From assembly GCF_019656075.1 (NCBI RefSeq), contig NZ_BPKZ01000007.1, positions 1-64,000 of the forward strand: DNA of 64,000 bases. Reading direction: 5' to 3'. Made by a program: the position numbers and the translations under genes. This DNA comes from Leuconostoc palmae (GTDB lineage: Bacteria > Bacillota > Bacilli > Lactobacillales > Lactobacillaceae). Positions 33,410 to 43,186 of this stretch are shown in pieces (position 1 is the first letter of the stretch; each line of letters opens with the position of its first letter). The notes under the pieces were generated by a model that did not search any database, had not been told where the DNA came from, and was given only the letters and a program-made list of their open reading frames with translations.

Positions 33410-35302
33410 ATGATACGTAAACAAGATGACTTCTACGAAGCAATTAATGGTAATTGGGAGAAAACAGCAGTTATTCCAGAAGATAAAGTTAGAACTGGCG
33501 GTTTTAGTGATTTAGCTGACGATATTGAAGATTGGTTATTACAAGTTACTAAAGATTGGCAGGCAAGGAAGAATCTTCCTAAGTCAGTTATTTTAAAGAA
33601 TTTTATAGCTTATCATCGTTTGGCTAGTGATATCAATGCACGAAAAGAATTAGGTGTAAAACCAGTTCAAAAAATTTTGAAGACTTATCAAAACTTTGAG
33701 TCATTCTCAGATTTTGCTAACCATATTGTTGATTTAGAAAAAGATGGGTTACCAAATATGTTACCACTGTCTGTTGCGCCAGATTTTAAAGATGCACGAA
33801 ACAATGTATTGTGGGCTGGCGCATTTAGATTGGTTTTACCAGATACGACTTATTATGAACCTGGACATGCACAAGGAGAGGCGTTACTTGGTAAATTTCG
33901 TAACGCGCAAACAGCATTGTTATCAGAATTTGGCTTTTCGTCGACAGAAATTGACCAGTTAATCACGGATTATTTGGCGCTTGATGCAAAGGCTGCTACG
34001 GTTGTTTTGAGCCAAGAAGAAGGTCACGAATATGCTAAATTATATCATCCCTATGAATGGCATAAATTTACTGAATTGGCTCCTGAGCTGCCTTTAAATG
34101 ATATTTTGCAGCAGTTAATTGGTGAAATACCCGATCAAATAATTGTGCCAGAAGAACGTTTCTGGGCAATTGCCAATCAATTTTATTCACAAGAATCTTG
34201 GCCATTGCTAAAATCTTATCTCATTGTGAAAGTGGTGAATCAGTTTACCGATTACCTCTCTGAGAAAGTTCGAGTTTTAGGTGGTCAGTATGCACGTGAT
34301 TTAACTGGGTTACCAGAAGCTATGAAAAGTGATAAAGCTGCCTTTTATCTTGCTGCTAGTCCGTTTAGTCAAGCAATTGGTTATTATTATGCGCAACAAA
34401 AATTTTCGCCTGAAGCGAAGGCTGACGTTGAACATAAGGTGACAACTATGATTGACATATTTAAACAGCGATTACAAACGAATCAGTGGCTCAATGAACA
34501 AACAATTAGCAAGGCGGTTACTAAATTAAATACAATTGTGCCACATATTGGTTATCCTGAAACGCTTCCGGAAAGATTATCTCGAAAAATTGTTGATCCT
34601 AGTGCCAGTTTGTTGGAAAATGCATTGAATTTCAAAAAAATAGAGATAGAACACCACTGGTCTCAATGGCATCAACCTGTTGACCGTGATGAGTGGCATA
34701 TGCCAGCACATTTAGTAAATGCGTATTATGACCCACAACAAAATCAAATTGTATTCCCTGCTGCTATTTTACAATCACCATTCTATAGTCTATCTCAATC
34801 GTCATCAGCGAATTATGGCGGTATTGGTGCTGTGATTGCTCATGAGATTTCACATGCGTTTGATACCAATGGGGCGTCATTCGATGAATTTGGAAGCTTG
34901 AATAATTGGTGGACTGATGATGATTTTGCTGCATTCAAATTGAGAACGAACCAAGTGGTACAACAATTTGATGGTCTGGAATCCTACGGTGCCAAAATAA
35001 ATGGAAATTTAACTGTTTCTGAAAACGTTGCCGATCTTGGTGGCTTAGCAGCAGCATTAGCAGCAGCAAAACAAGATGATGATTTTTCGGCACAAGATTT
35101 TTTTGAGAATTGGGCAGCCATTTGGCGTATGAAAGCGCGTCCGGAATATATGCAATTATTAGCTGCCTCTGATCCTCACGGACCAGCAAAATTACGTGTG
35201 AACGTTCAAGTGAAGAATTTTGACACGTTCTTTGCCACCTTTAATGTTCAACCAAAAGATGAGATGTGGTTAGACCCAGCAAAACGCATTCAAATTTGGT
35301 AA
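33410..35302 (+). CDS. pepO: Neutral endopeptidase (M13 family)
   Basis: A 630-residue M13 metallopeptidase. The zinc motif VIAHEISHAFD is near residue 480, the third ligand is in SENVADLGG near 540, and the substrate-site NAYYDPQQNQIVFPAAIL matches neprilysin N-A-Y-Y-x-P. There is no signal peptide, so it acts in the cytoplasm on imported oligopeptides. Its place directly after oppABCDF matches lactococcal opp-pepO loci, but here it has its own transcript (opp terminator upstream). Confidence 0.95.
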   Translation: MIRKQDDFYEAINGNWEKTAVIPEDKVRTGGFSDLADDIEDWLLQVTKDWQARKNLPKSVILKNFIAYHRLASDINARKELGVKPVQKILKTYQNFESFSDFANHIVDLEKDGLPNMLPLSVAPDFKDARNNVLWAGAFRLVLPDTTYYEPGHAQGEALLGKFRNAQTALLSEFGFSSTEIDQLITDYLALDAKAATVVLSQEEGHEYAKLYHPYEWHKFTELAPELPLNDILQQLIGEIPDQIIVPEERFWAIANQFYSQESWPLLKSYLIVKVVNQFTDYLSEKVRVLGGQYARDLTGLPEAMKSDKAAFYLAASPFSQAIGYYYAQQKFSPEAKADVEHKVTTMIDIFKQRLQTNQWLNEQTISKAVTKLNTIVPHIGYPETLPERLSRKIVDPSASLLENALNFKKIEIEHHWSQWHQPVDRDEWHMPAHLVNAYYDPQQNQIVFPAAILQSPFYSLSQSSSANYGGIGAVIAHEISHAFDTNGASFDEFGSLNNWWTDDDFAAFKLRTNQVVQQFDGLESYGAKINGNLTVSENVADLGGLAAALAAAKQDDDFSAQDFFENWAAIWRMKARPEYMQLLAASDPHGPAKLRVNVQVKNFDTFFATFNVQPKDEMWLDPAKRIQIW

Positions 35303-35405
35303 GTGCATATATTAAGTAATTTATAATTACCGACTTCAATAGTGGGTTATATCTTGGATAGCATGTATAATTTATCATGATAAATTATGTTATTTGGAGA
35401 ACAAA

Positions 35406-37178
35406 ATGAAGCGTATAAAAAATGTGGCATGGTGGCAAGTGGTGGCTTTATTTACTGCTTTGGCTATTATTGCTTTATTACCACAGTTGCATAAGCAGCT
35501 AATGTACATTAATTCTTGGGATGTCCCTTTTCATCTTTCACGTATGTATGAAATTAAAAAGGGATTTGAAGTAGGAAAATGGGTACCCGATGTTTCTGCC
35601 TATACATTTGGACAAAATGGGTATGGCGTTAACTTGTTTTATGGCTATTCATTCACATACATGGTGGCGTTGGTTTATTTTTTAACAAACCAGGCTGTCG
35701 CTGCGGTGCTAATAAGCTATGTTATCCTGTTAGCAGGTGCCATGTGTATTAACTTTTATGCGACCAAGCAATTTTTCATTGGTGAAAATGCTAAACTCAA
35801 GGCATTGTATTTTAGCATATTGTACGTCATAGCCCCAGTCACCTTTGGCCAAATGCAGGTACGTGGCATACCAGGAGAGCTGGTTGGTATTTTATTGTTC
35901 CCAGCAGTTTTAATTGCGTTTTATGGCATGATGTTTCGTAATCAAAAAAACTATATTTTTGCGGGTGTTATGACTGCCATTGTGGTCACTAACCACGTAT
36001 TGTCGGCATTTTTACTGGTTATTATATTAACTATACTATTTATAGTTTATATCTACCAACGGCGAGTAAACTTAATGAATGCAATTGAGTTATTGAAATC
36101 AATAATCTTATCTTTTGCGTTATCCGCTTTTTATGTCTTACCTTTTTTAGAACATCTATTGTATGATCATATTGCTGGTGCCAACAATATTTGGGGGACA
36201 GTTGATGTTTGGGGATCTATTGCTTCATCATTAGGTAACCAAGCGACACTAAACTGGACAGCTATCTCTGTTGGTGTATTTGTATTTGTGATGACACTAA
36301 GTATTGCTATCACATTGTTTTGTCTAAGAATGTTTACTGGATATATAGCAAAGATAGGTTTTGTTCTATTGATTAGTATCATGATGGTTTTTTATTTTCC
36401 AACAAACATTTTTGCTAAAACGCCATTGCATGTCTTTCAAATGATGGCACGTTTTTACCCACTTATTATGACGCTATCATTAATTTTTGTAATAGAAGGT
36501 ATGGACAATTTATACCAAATTAAATGGTTAAAGCTCAAGACAGTTACTGTACTAGTTGGTTTAGGAGTAACATTAGCGATTTCGAGTGCATGGCAGATGC
36601 AATTTGCAAGTTACTATCACAATACGGTACCGATGGCAAACTATCAAAAAAACAAGCAGATATTTCCTAAACTAGTTTCTAATAAGGATTTTACTTATCA
36701 GTTAACACATTACTATCAATTACCACTCGGTAGTAAAGATTACCTTGGTAAGGGCCGTGTTAAATTTGATAATGGCTATCAGGTTGCCAGTTGGGGGGAT
36801 GTTAAGGATGCTAGTCAAATATATGTAGATGGGCGTTTAAGCAAGTTAAAGTTAACCCATGACCAATATAGATTCAATGTTAAAAATATACCCAGTTATG
36901 CTAGTCATATTTTATTACCAATGACTAACTACAAAGGTTGGTACGTTACTTCAGAGTCTGGCAAAAGGTTACCAGTCACTGTTGAAAACGGGAAGATGTT
37001 AGTTTCGGTAAAAAATGTACAATCAATAAATTTGGTTTATCATAAAACAACATTACATTTATTAGGCATTATTGTATCGGTCACGACGATTTTATTTTTA
37101 ATAGTTTTAATTTGTTTTAAAAGTATTTTTTCAAAAAAAATTAATCTTAAAAGCACTGATAATGGTTGTGAGATATAA
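35406..37178 (+). CDS. Large polytopic membrane protein, GT-C-like
   Basis: A 590-residue protein with about twelve membrane helices and a C-terminal external domain (about 400-550) before a last helix. The first external loop carries SWDVPFHLSRMYEIKKG, in which an Asp early after helix 1 and the F-H-L-x-R pattern resemble GT-C glycosyltransferases and YfhO-like proteins. Databases often label relatives '6-pyruvoyl-tetrahydropterin synthase related', which is unlikely to be right. A role in modifying envelope polymers is plausible but not shown. ATG 35406 is 7 nt after GGAG. Confidence 0.6.
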   Translation: MKRIKNVAWWQVVALFTALAIIALLPQLHKQLMYINSWDVPFHLSRMYEIKKGFEVGKWVPDVSAYTFGQNGYGVNLFYGYSFTYMVALVYFLTNQAVAAVLISYVILLAGAMCINFYATKQFFIGENAKLKALYFSILYVIAPVTFGQMQVRGIPGELVGILLFPAVLIAFYGMMFRNQKNYIFAGVMTAIVVTNHVLSAFLLVIILTILFIVYIYQRRVNLMNAIELLKSIILSFALSAFYVLPFLEHLLYDHIAGANNIWGTVDVWGSIASSLGNQATLNWTAISVGVFVFVMTLSIAITLFCLRMFTGYIAKIGFVLLISIMMVFYFPTNIFAKTPLHVFQMMARFYPLIMTLSLIFVIEGMDNLYQIKWLKLKTVTVLVGLGVTLAISSAWQMQFASYYHNTVPMANYQKNKQIFPKLVSNKDFTYQLTHYYQLPLGSKDYLGKGRVKFDNGYQVASWGDVKDASQIYVDGRLSKLKLTHDQYRFNVKNIPSYASHILLPMTNYKGWYVTSESGKRLPVTVENGKMLVSVKNVQSINLVYHKTTLHLLGIIVSVTTILFLIVLICFKSIFSKKINLKSTDNGCEI

Positions 37179-37197
37179 CTGTATATCAGTGCTTTTT
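37149..37197 (+). terminator. Terminator overlapping the gene end
   Basis: AAAAGCACTGATA (37149-37161, inside the last codons of the preceding gene) pairs with TATCAGTGCTTTTT (37184-37197). Confidence 0.85.
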
Positions 37198-37281
37198 AAA
37201 ACTGCACATTATCATAAAAGTAAGGTAATTATAATTTTTTTCTGATACAATAATTAGTATTGATTTTAGAGAGAAGCAAAA

Positions 37282-38178
37282 ATGATGCATGAACATACAG
37301 TCCTGTTACTAATACAAATGCTACTCGTTATCGTGATGTTGACGATGATTGTTGTGGTAGTAAAAGCCTTTATTTTTAAGAAAAAGCCGATTTTTGAACG
37401 TTTTAGTTTAGGACTGGTTATTGGTTTTTTTACTGACTTTGGCGATACTTTGGGTATTGGCTCTTTTGCAACAACAACAGCAGCATTTAGAGCTACAAAT
37501 TTTGTTGAGGATGACCGTCAATTACCTGGTACTCTGAATGCAATGCATGCTATTCCAGTTATTATTGAAGCGCTTTTCTTCATTACTGCTGTGAAAGTTG
37601 AATTGCTGACTTTAATACCAATGACAACGGCTGCAGTTGTAGGAGCGTATGTTGGTACTCATGTGACAAAAAATTGGCATGCACCTACGGTTCAACGGGT
37701 TATGGCAGGTGCCTTGTTTATTGCGGTGATCATTATGATTATCCGAATGGTAACAACGCCTGGGGCGGATAATGCGATGTCAGTTCATGGCTTACATGGT
37801 TGGTGGTTAGCTTTAGGTATAGCATTTAATTTAGGTATTGGAATATTAATGACAATGGGACTTGGTAATTACGCACCGGAATTGATTTTCTTTTCATTGA
37901 TGGGAGTCAATCCTGCCGTTGCTTTTCCTGTTATGATGTTAGATGCGGCTCTGATTATGCCGACAACTGCATGGAATGTTATCAAAATGGATCGTATCTC
38001 TTGGCGGGGATTTGCTGGCGTTGCAATTGGGGGCATTATAGGCGTTATAGTTGCTGCTAAGTTTTTCACTAGTTTAGATACTCAGTTGCTAAAAATTCTA
38101 ATTATAGTTGTATCACTATGGACAGTGTTTGGTTTATTACGTGATTCATTCAAACAAAATTCGAAAAAAATACACTAA
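37282..38178 (+). CDS. TauE/SafE-family (TSUP) anion exporter
   Basis: A 298-residue protein with eight membrane helices. The two-fold repeat of the TSUP family is visible: GLVIGFFTDFGDTLGIGSFA in the first half and GIAFNLGIGILMTMGLGNYA in the second. Family members move sulfite, sulfoacetate or related organic anions; the substrate here is unknown. GAGAGAAGC precedes the ATG. It lies just upstream of two tRNA genes. Confidence 0.82.
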   Translation: MMHEHTVLLLIQMLLVIVMLTMIVVVVKAFIFKKKPIFERFSLGLVIGFFTDFGDTLGIGSFATTTAAFRATNFVEDDRQLPGTLNAMHAIPVIIEALFFITAVKVELLTLIPMTTAAVVGAYVGTHVTKNWHAPTVQRVMAGALFIAVIIMIIRMVTTPGADNAMSVHGLHGWWLALGIAFNLGIGILMTMGLGNYAPELIFFSLMGVNPAVAFPVMMLDAALIMPTTAWNVIKMDRISWRGFAGVAIGGIIGVIVAAKFFTSLDTQLLKILIIVVSLWTVFGLLRDSFKQNSKKIH

Positions 38179-38232
38179 AAAGGTTGCTAAGTGAAAAAAA
38201 ATTTGTTATGATAATATAGTTGTTTGAGATAT

Positions 38233-38315
38233 GGGAGTGTAGCGAAGTCTGGCTAAACGCGACGGACTGTAACTCCGTTCCTTCGGGTTCGTAGGTTCGA
38301 ATCCTACCGCTCCCA
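38233..38315 (+). tRNA. tRNA-Tyr (GTA)
   Basis: The acceptor stem GGGAGTG (38233-38239) pairs with CGCTCCC (38308-38314), with discriminator A at 38315. The anticodon loop contains CTGTAAC, giving GTA. A long variable arm (class II) precedes GGTTCGAATCC. CCA is not encoded. Confidence 0.95.
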
Positions 38316-38354
38316 TAGCCGATCTAATAGTTAGCGGCTAAATAAATTAACTAT

Positions 38355-38426
38355 TGCCCCTTCGCCAAGCGGTAAGGCAGCGGTTTTTGGTACCGCCATG
38401 CGCTGGTTCGAATCCAGCAGGGGCAA
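38355..38426 (+). tRNA. tRNA-Gln (TTG)
   Basis: The acceptor TGCCCCT (38355-38361) pairs with AGGGGCA (38419-38425), with discriminator A. The anticodon stem-loop is GCGGT-TTTTGGT-ACCGC, so the anticodon is TTG. The T-loop is GGTTCGAATCC. It is 39 bp after tRNA-Tyr and probably cotranscribed. CCA is not encoded. Confidence 0.95.
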
Positions 38427-38430
38427 TACA

Positions 38431-38463
38431 AAAAAAGCAGTCACAATAATGTGACTGCTTTTT
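38431..38463. terminator. Bidirectional terminator between the tRNAs and aspA
   Basis: AAAAAGCAGTCACA and TGTGACTGCTTTTT pair around ATAA, with A- and T-tracts on both sides. It ends the tRNA transcript and the converging aspA transcript. Confidence 0.92.
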
Positions 38464-39886
38464 ATATTTTTGGTGCATGTAATACCAGCCCATGTTCTGG
38501 AGTGCGGGCATTAATGACAATATCTTCTGCCTTGAATATATGTTCTAATTCGTCTGGAGTAAAATAGGCATGTTTTTCGGCTATTTGTCTGAGAGATTTT
38601 CCAGTTTGTAATGATTCTTTAGCTAGTTTAGCTGCTGTTTGATAACCAACAATCGGAGCCATAGCTGTAGCGAAACTAACAGAGAGGTCGATATCTTGTG
38701 CTAACCTCTGTTTGTTACTTGTAATACCATCTATGGCATTAACGCGTAGTGTCCTCATGGCGCTAGTCAGATGTTCAATGGTAGCAAAAAGTGACTTAAA
38801 AATAATGGGCTCAAAAGCATTCAGTTCTAATTGTCCCGCCTCGGCCGCTGCGGTGATGGTTGCATCAAACCCAAACACTTCAAAAGCAACTTGGTTAACT
38901 ACTTCGGGAATCACGGGATTAATTTTTCCTGGCATAATAGACGAACCAGCTTGTTTAGCTGGCAAGTTAATTTCGAGAAATCCTGATCTTGGGCCTGAAC
39001 TCAGTAGACGTAAATTGTTTGACATTTTTGATAAGGATACGGCTAGCGTTTTTAATGTGCCTGAGAGTGTCACAAAAGCGTCTAAGTTTTGAGTAGCATC
39101 AAATAAATCATGCGCTTGTTTAAGTGGTAGTTTAGTTATTCCTGCTAAATTAGGAATAATATGAACTTGGTAATGGTAGCTTACGTTTATACCAGATCCA
39201 ATTGCAGAACCACCCATGTTGAGCGTGTATAACGTATCACGAGCAGCAGCTATACGATCCATATCGCGAAGTAATGGTTTCAACCAAGCATGAAAGCTGT
39301 TACCTAAGGTCATAGGAACAGCATCTTGTAATTGGGTACGCCCCATTTTGTATGTACTAGAAAATTCATCTGCTTTATTACCTAATGCATTTACTAAGGA
39401 TCGTAATTCATCAAGTAACGGTACTAGTAAACGTATTAATGCAATTTTTCCAGCACTAGGATAGGTGTCATTGGTGCTTTGACCCATGTTAACGTGATCA
39501 TTTGGATTAATGAATTGATAATCACCGCGTTTTCGCCCGATTTGTTCTAAGGCAGTATTGGCAATAACCTCATTAACATTCATATTTGTTGAAGTGCCAG
39601 CACCTCCCTGTATATCACCAATTGGAAAATCTTCAAGGTTAATTGGCTGATTGAGTAGTGTTCGTGTGGCGCTAACAATATGTTTTGCTATTGAGCGCTC
39701 TAAGTTACCTGACGTTGCGTTAGTTTGAGCTGCAGCCTGCTTGATTTCAAGAAATGCACGGATTAGTTCCCGATGAGTTTTGGTTTGCGAGATAGGAAAA
39801 TTTTGTAATGCTCTTTCTGTGTGAATGCCATAATATGCTACTTGTGGTATGTTTAATTGTCCTAAATAATCAGATTCAATGCGCAT
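38462..39886 (-). CDS. aspA: Aspartate ammonia-lyase
   Basis: A 474-residue class II fumarase/aspartase. The signature GSSIMPGKINPVIPEVVNQV, GAGTSTNMNVNEVIAN and HVNMGQSTNDTYPS are all there. The start MRIESDYLGQLNIPQVAYYG and AAEAGQLELNAFEP after the signature are closer to aspartase than to fumarase. It deaminates aspartate to fumarate. The start ATG (39886) follows AGGAGA on the minus strand. Monocistronic. Fumarase activity cannot be excluded from sequence alone. Confidence 0.85.
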   Translation of the reverse strand: MRIESDYLGQLNIPQVAYYGIHTERALQNFPISQTKTHRELIRAFLEIKQAAAQTNATSGNLERSIAKHIVSATRTLLNQPINLEDFPIGDIQGGAGTSTNMNVNEVIANTALEQIGRKRGDYQFINPNDHVNMGQSTNDTYPSAGKIALIRLLVPLLDELRSLVNALGNKADEFSSTYKMGRTQLQDAVPMTLGNSFHAWLKPLLRDMDRIAAARDTLYTLNMGGSAIGSGINVSYHYQVHIIPNLAGITKLPLKQAHDLFDATQNLDAFVTLSGTLKTLAVSLSKMSNNLRLLSSGPRSGFLEINLPAKQAGSSIMPGKINPVIPEVVNQVAFEVFGFDATITAAAEAGQLELNAFEPIIFKSLFATIEHLTSAMRTLRVNAIDGITSNKQRLAQDIDLSVSFATAMAPIVGYQTAAKLAKESLQTGKSLRQIAEKHAYFTPDELEHIFKAEDIVINARTPEHGLVLHAPKI

Positions 39887-40015
39887 AATTGTCTCCTTTT
39901 AAAATTATAGGTACATTTTAGCGCTTAAATTTGCTATACCAATTAAACATGTTATCTATTATGACATTATATTATCAAGGTTGATAAGTGGTTTTTTTCT
40001 TTTTGAATTGATATA

Positions 40016-40048
40016 CCAAAAAGCAATGAAACGATTGTTTCATTGCTT
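40016..40048 (-). terminator. Terminator of the GNAT-rpiA operon
   Basis: AAGCAATGAAAC-GATT-GTTTCATTGCTT (40021-40048), with a T-run (minus strand) at its end, 9 bp after the rpiA stop codon. Confidence 0.85.
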
Positions 40049-40056
40049 GGACGTTA

Positions 40057-40740
40057 CTATTTAACATCAATAACATTGACTGAATGATCATCGGTACCAA
40101 CAATAACGTGATTGACAACGTCTGTAAATAAACCATGTTCGACCACACCCACCATTTTAATCAATTCATCGCCTAGTTCACGAGGATTCTCAATGATTGG
40201 TAGATGTAAATCGATTAGAAAGTTGGCAGAATCTGTACGTACAGGGTTGCCGTTTTGATCTAACCGCCAAGTTGGATGAAAACCACTAGCAGTGAATCGT
40301 TTGAACAGTTGATCGGATCCGTATGGGATAACCTCAACGGGTAAATATTGATTTAATTTATCAACACGTTTGCTGGCATCGACTACCCATATATTTTCTC
40401 TTGAATTAAATGCAACAATTTTTTCCCATAACAAGGCAGCACCACCACCTTTAATTGCAGAAAAATCATCAGAAATTTGATCTGCACCATCAATTGTTAA
40501 ATCAATTTTATCAATGTCATCAACGTTGTACATTGGAATACCAAGTTGAGCTGCATTACGCCTTGTTTTTTCCGAAGTTGCCACACCAACGATATTCAGT
40601 TGCTCATTAGCTACACGTTCCCCAAGTGCTTCAATGAAGTGAGCAATAGTTGAACCAGAACCAATACCGACAACCATGCCATTTTTGACGAATTCTGCTG
40701 CGCGTCTACCAGCAATTATTTTTTGTAAATCTTGGCTCAT
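40057..40740 (-). CDS. rpiA: Ribose-5-phosphate isomerase A
   Basis: A 227-residue enzyme. GIGSGSTIAHFIEAL near 22, DGADQISDDFSAIKGGGAAL near 82 (catalytic Asp and Glu in the following LLWEK) and a C-terminal GTDDHSVNVI-type end agree with RpiA. It interconverts ribulose-5-P and ribose-5-P, linking nucleotide synthesis with the phosphoketolase pathway. Its ATG overlaps the stop of the GNAT gene (CATGA), so the two are translationally coupled. Confidence 0.95.
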   Translation of the reverse strand: MSQDLQKIIAGRRAAEFVKNGMVVGIGSGSTIAHFIEALGERVANEQLNIVGVATSEKTRRNAAQLGIPMYNVDDIDKIDLTIDGADQISDDFSAIKGGGAALLWEKIVAFNSRENIWVVDASKRVDKLNQYLPVEVIPYGSDQLFKRFTASGFHPTWRLDQNGNPVRTDSANFLIDLHLPIIENPRELGDELIKMVGVVEHGLFTDVVNHVIVGTDDHSVNVIDVK

Positions 40741-41018
40741 GAGTGATATTCGATCTCCTGATATTTGTCTGGATTATTAAGAAATACTTTACGTGCAAAA
40801 GAGCAAACGGGTTGTACTGTCTTATTGTTAGCTTTTGCTTCGTCTACAACGGCATCAACTAATTTTAAAGCAATACCTTGACCTCTTAAAGATGGATCAA
40901 CAACAGTAGAGTCTATCGCATAGGTTTTTCCATTGTTGATGACTGAGTAAACAATTTGAGCAACGACTTTATCGTTTTGCTCTAAATAAAATCGACCAGG
41001 TTCATGTTGAAATAACAT
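40737..41018 (-). CDS. Small GNAT-family N-acetyltransferase (YidJ/YjdJ-like)
   Basis: A 93-residue minimal acetyltransferase. IDSTVVDPSLRGQGIALKLV carries the acetyl-CoA binding R-G-x-G-x-A motif, and VQPVCSFARKVF is the typical C-terminal motif of this short GNAT clade. The start is 41018, as GGAGG lies 7 nt upstream; further upstream frame lacks a site. It overlaps rpiA by 4 bp. Substrate unknown. Confidence 0.8.
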   Translation of the reverse strand: MLFQHEPGRFYLEQNDKVVAQIVYSVINNGKTYAIDSTVVDPSLRGQGIALKLVDAVVDEAKANNKTVQPVCSFARKVFLNNPDKYQEIEYHS

Positions 41019-41233
41019 AATTACCTCCATTGGATAACAGTCCTTTATGCTAGTTTTCAGGTTAGTTTTATTAGTCTCATTATACAATAGGATTGACATG
41101 TTTTGTAAAATTGCACCGAATGACTTTTGGACTATACTTTGTTTAAAAATCCGGTCAATTTAACGTATAATATAATGAAGAATAATTAATGGAGGAAACT
41201 CGACCTGTTAAAGATAGGACGGGAAAACTACTA

Positions 41234-41773
41234 ATGCGTGGATTTGAAATTGTTTCATCTAAAACTAATCAGGAACTCAATTTACCAAAAAGAAGTACAC
41301 AAGCTGCGGCAGGCTATGATTTTGAAGCCTCAGAAGATACGGTAATTCCAAGTGCCTTTAGTAATCCTTTTTTTAAAGGGTTGACTGTTTTAACATTAGG
41401 TAAATTAAAAAATGTAAGAGACAATGAAGACTTGCAATCTATGCTCAAGCCGGTACTTGTACCTACAGGTATCAAAGCTTATATGAATGAAGGAGAATAC
41501 TTACAACTTGTTTCACGATCAAGTGGTCCCATTAAGAAACGTATTATGATGCCTAATGCTGTTGGGATTGTTGATGCTGATTATTATAACAATCCATCCA
41601 ACGAGGGAGAGATATTTTTCCAATTTATTAATTTTGGTATTAAAGATGTTGTTATTAAAAAAGGAGAGCGTATTGGGCAAGGAATTTTCTTACCGTATTT
41701 ATTAGCGGAAGGTGATGAGAACACTGAAAAAGCTCAGAGATCAGGTGGATTTGGTTCTACAGGACAAAATTAA
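41234..41773 (+). CDS. dut: dUTP diphosphatase
   Basis: A 179-residue trimeric-type dUTPase with all five motifs: AAGYDFEASED, SRSSGPIKKR, NAVGIVDADYYNN, KGERIGQGIFLPY and RSGGFGSTGQ. It hydrolyses dUTP to dUMP. Between motif 1 and LVPTGIKAYM there is an extra segment of about 30 residues (SAFSNPFFKGLTVLTLGKLK region), which related LAB enzymes also show. The start MRGFEIV at 41234 matches family N-termini; the upstream ATG 41189 coincides with a GGAGG sequence and is less likely. It is followed closely by radA. Confidence 0.9.
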   Translation: MRGFEIVSSKTNQELNLPKRSTQAAAGYDFEASEDTVIPSAFSNPFFKGLTVLTLGKLKNVRDNEDLQSMLKPVLVPTGIKAYMNEGEYLQLVSRSSGPIKKRIMMPNAVGIVDADYYNNPSNEGEIFFQFINFGIKDVVIKKGERIGQGIFLPYLLAEGDENTEKAQRSGGFGSTGQN

Positions 41774-41790
41774 ATTGAAGGAGAAATACT

Positions 41791-43158
41791 ATCGCAAAAG
41801 TAAAAACGCAATTTATTTGTTCTAACTGTGGCTTTATATCTGCGCGCTATTTAGGCAGATGCACCAATTGTGGCGAATGGGGAACTTTTGTTGAAGAAAA
41901 GATTCAAGCAGAGACAAATGATCGAAAAAGCCGTGTGAGTTTGGATGGACGTGCTGCTAAAGTTGAAAAAATTAACGAAGTTACTTCACAAGAAACCTCA
42001 CGAGTAGCTACCAATTTAAAAGAATTGAATCGTGTTTTAGGTGGGGGGGTTGTACCTGGATCGATGGTACTGATTGGTGGTGATCCTGGTATCGGAAAAT
42101 CAACTTTGTTGTTACAAGTTTCGGGCCAATTAGCACATGAAGGGCGCGTTTTATATGTTACAGGCGAGGAATCAGCAACTCAGGTTAAACTGCGTGCAGA
42201 TCGCTTAGGTGTAGGTAATGATAGTTTTTACTTATATCCAGAAACCGATATGACAGCGATTAAAACACAAATAGATAAATTAAATCCAGACTTTGTTATT
42301 ATTGATTCGGTTCAAACCATGCAAGAGCCTGATGTTACTTCAGCAATTGGATCAGTATCTCAAATACGTGAGGTTACGGCTGATTTATTGCAAATTTCTA
42401 AAACTAACAATATTTCTGTATTCATTGTTGGGCATGTAACGAAAGACGGGGCTATTGCAGGTCCTAAAATTCTTGAACATATGGTTGATACAGTTTTGTA
42501 TTTTGAAGGTGACAGTAATTATAAATATCGTATTTTGCGTGCGGTTAAAAATCGTTTTGGTGCAACAAACGAACTGGGTATTTTTGAAATGAGAAATGGT
42601 GGTTTGATTGAAGTTGCCAATCCTTCAGAAATTTTCTTAGAAGAACGTCTAGCTGGTGCAACCGGATCTGCTATTGTTGTTGCTTTAGAGGGATCACGCC
42701 CAATACTAGTCGAATTACAAGCCTTAGTTACGCCAACTGTTTTTGGGAATGCGCAGCGCACCGCTTCAGGATTAGACCGTAATCGAGTGTCATTAATTAT
42801 GGCAGTTCTGGAAAAACGTGCAAATTTGCTTTTACAAAACCAAGATGCCTATTTGAAAGCTGCTGGTGGTGTAAAGTTGGATGAACCAGCTATTGATTTA
42901 GCAATTGCAATTGCTTTAGCAAGTTCGTACCATGATAAGGAGTCGCGCTCAAGTGATGTTTTTGTTGGCGAAATTGGGCTTACTGGTGAAGTGAGAAGTG
43001 TAGCAGATATTGAAGGTAGACTGAAAGAAGCGAAAAAATTAGGATTCAAGCGTGCAATCGTTCCAAAAAATAACTTGCATGGCATAGATTTACCAAATGG
43101 TATACAGGTTATTGGCGTATCAACTTTGAGTGAAGCATTGAAAATAGCACTGGATTAA
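41791..43158 (+). CDS. radA: DNA repair protein RadA, apparently starting at AUC
   Basis: The coding frame opens at ATC 41791 with [15 protein letters not shown], just where family members begin M-A-K-x-K-T-x-F-x-C. GAAGGAG lies 7 nt upstream of ATC, and no ATG, GTG or TTG exists in frame until GTG 41935, which would delete the zinc finger (C-x2-C...C-x2-C, CSNCG and CTNCG). The rest is complete: Walker [11 protein letters not shown], RadA K-N-R-F-G motif ([13 protein letters not shown]) and a C-terminal Lon-like domain ([17 protein letters not shown]). About 456 residues. RadA aids branch migration in recombination. It follows dut by 17 bp. Confidence 0.9.
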   Translation: MAKVKTQFICSNCGFISARYLGRCTNCGEWGTFVEEKIQAETNDRKSRVSLDGRAAKVEKINEVTSQETSRVATNLKELNRVLGGGVVPGSMVLIGGDPGIGKSTLLLQVSGQLAHEGRVLYVTGEESATQVKLRADRLGVGNDSFYLYPETDMTAIKTQIDKLNPDFVIIDSVQTMQEPDVTSAIGSVSQIREVTADLLQISKTNNISVFIVGHVTKDGAIAGPKILEHMVDTVLYFEGDSNYKYRILRAVKNRFGATNELGIFEMRNGGLIEVANPSEIFLEERLAGATGSAIVVALEGSRPILVELQALVTPTVFGNAQRTASGLDRNRVSLIMAVLEKRANLLLQNQDAYLKAAGGVKLDEPAIDLAIAIALASSYHDKESRSSDVFVGEIGLTGEVRSVADIEGRLKEAKKLGFKRAIVPKNNLHGIDLPNGIQVIGVSTLSEALKIALD

Positions 43159-43186
43159 TATACTTTTTTGAAATTTTAGGTAAAGT

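Noticed and set aside
38233-38426. tRNA genes as an integration site
   Set aside because: No repeated tRNA 3' end and no integrase nearby; the downstream gene aspA is an ordinary chromosomal gene.
41189-41233. Earlier start for dUTPase at 41189
   Set aside because: That ATG is part of a GGAGG sequence and adds 15 residues not seen in the family; MRGFEIV at 41234 fits better.
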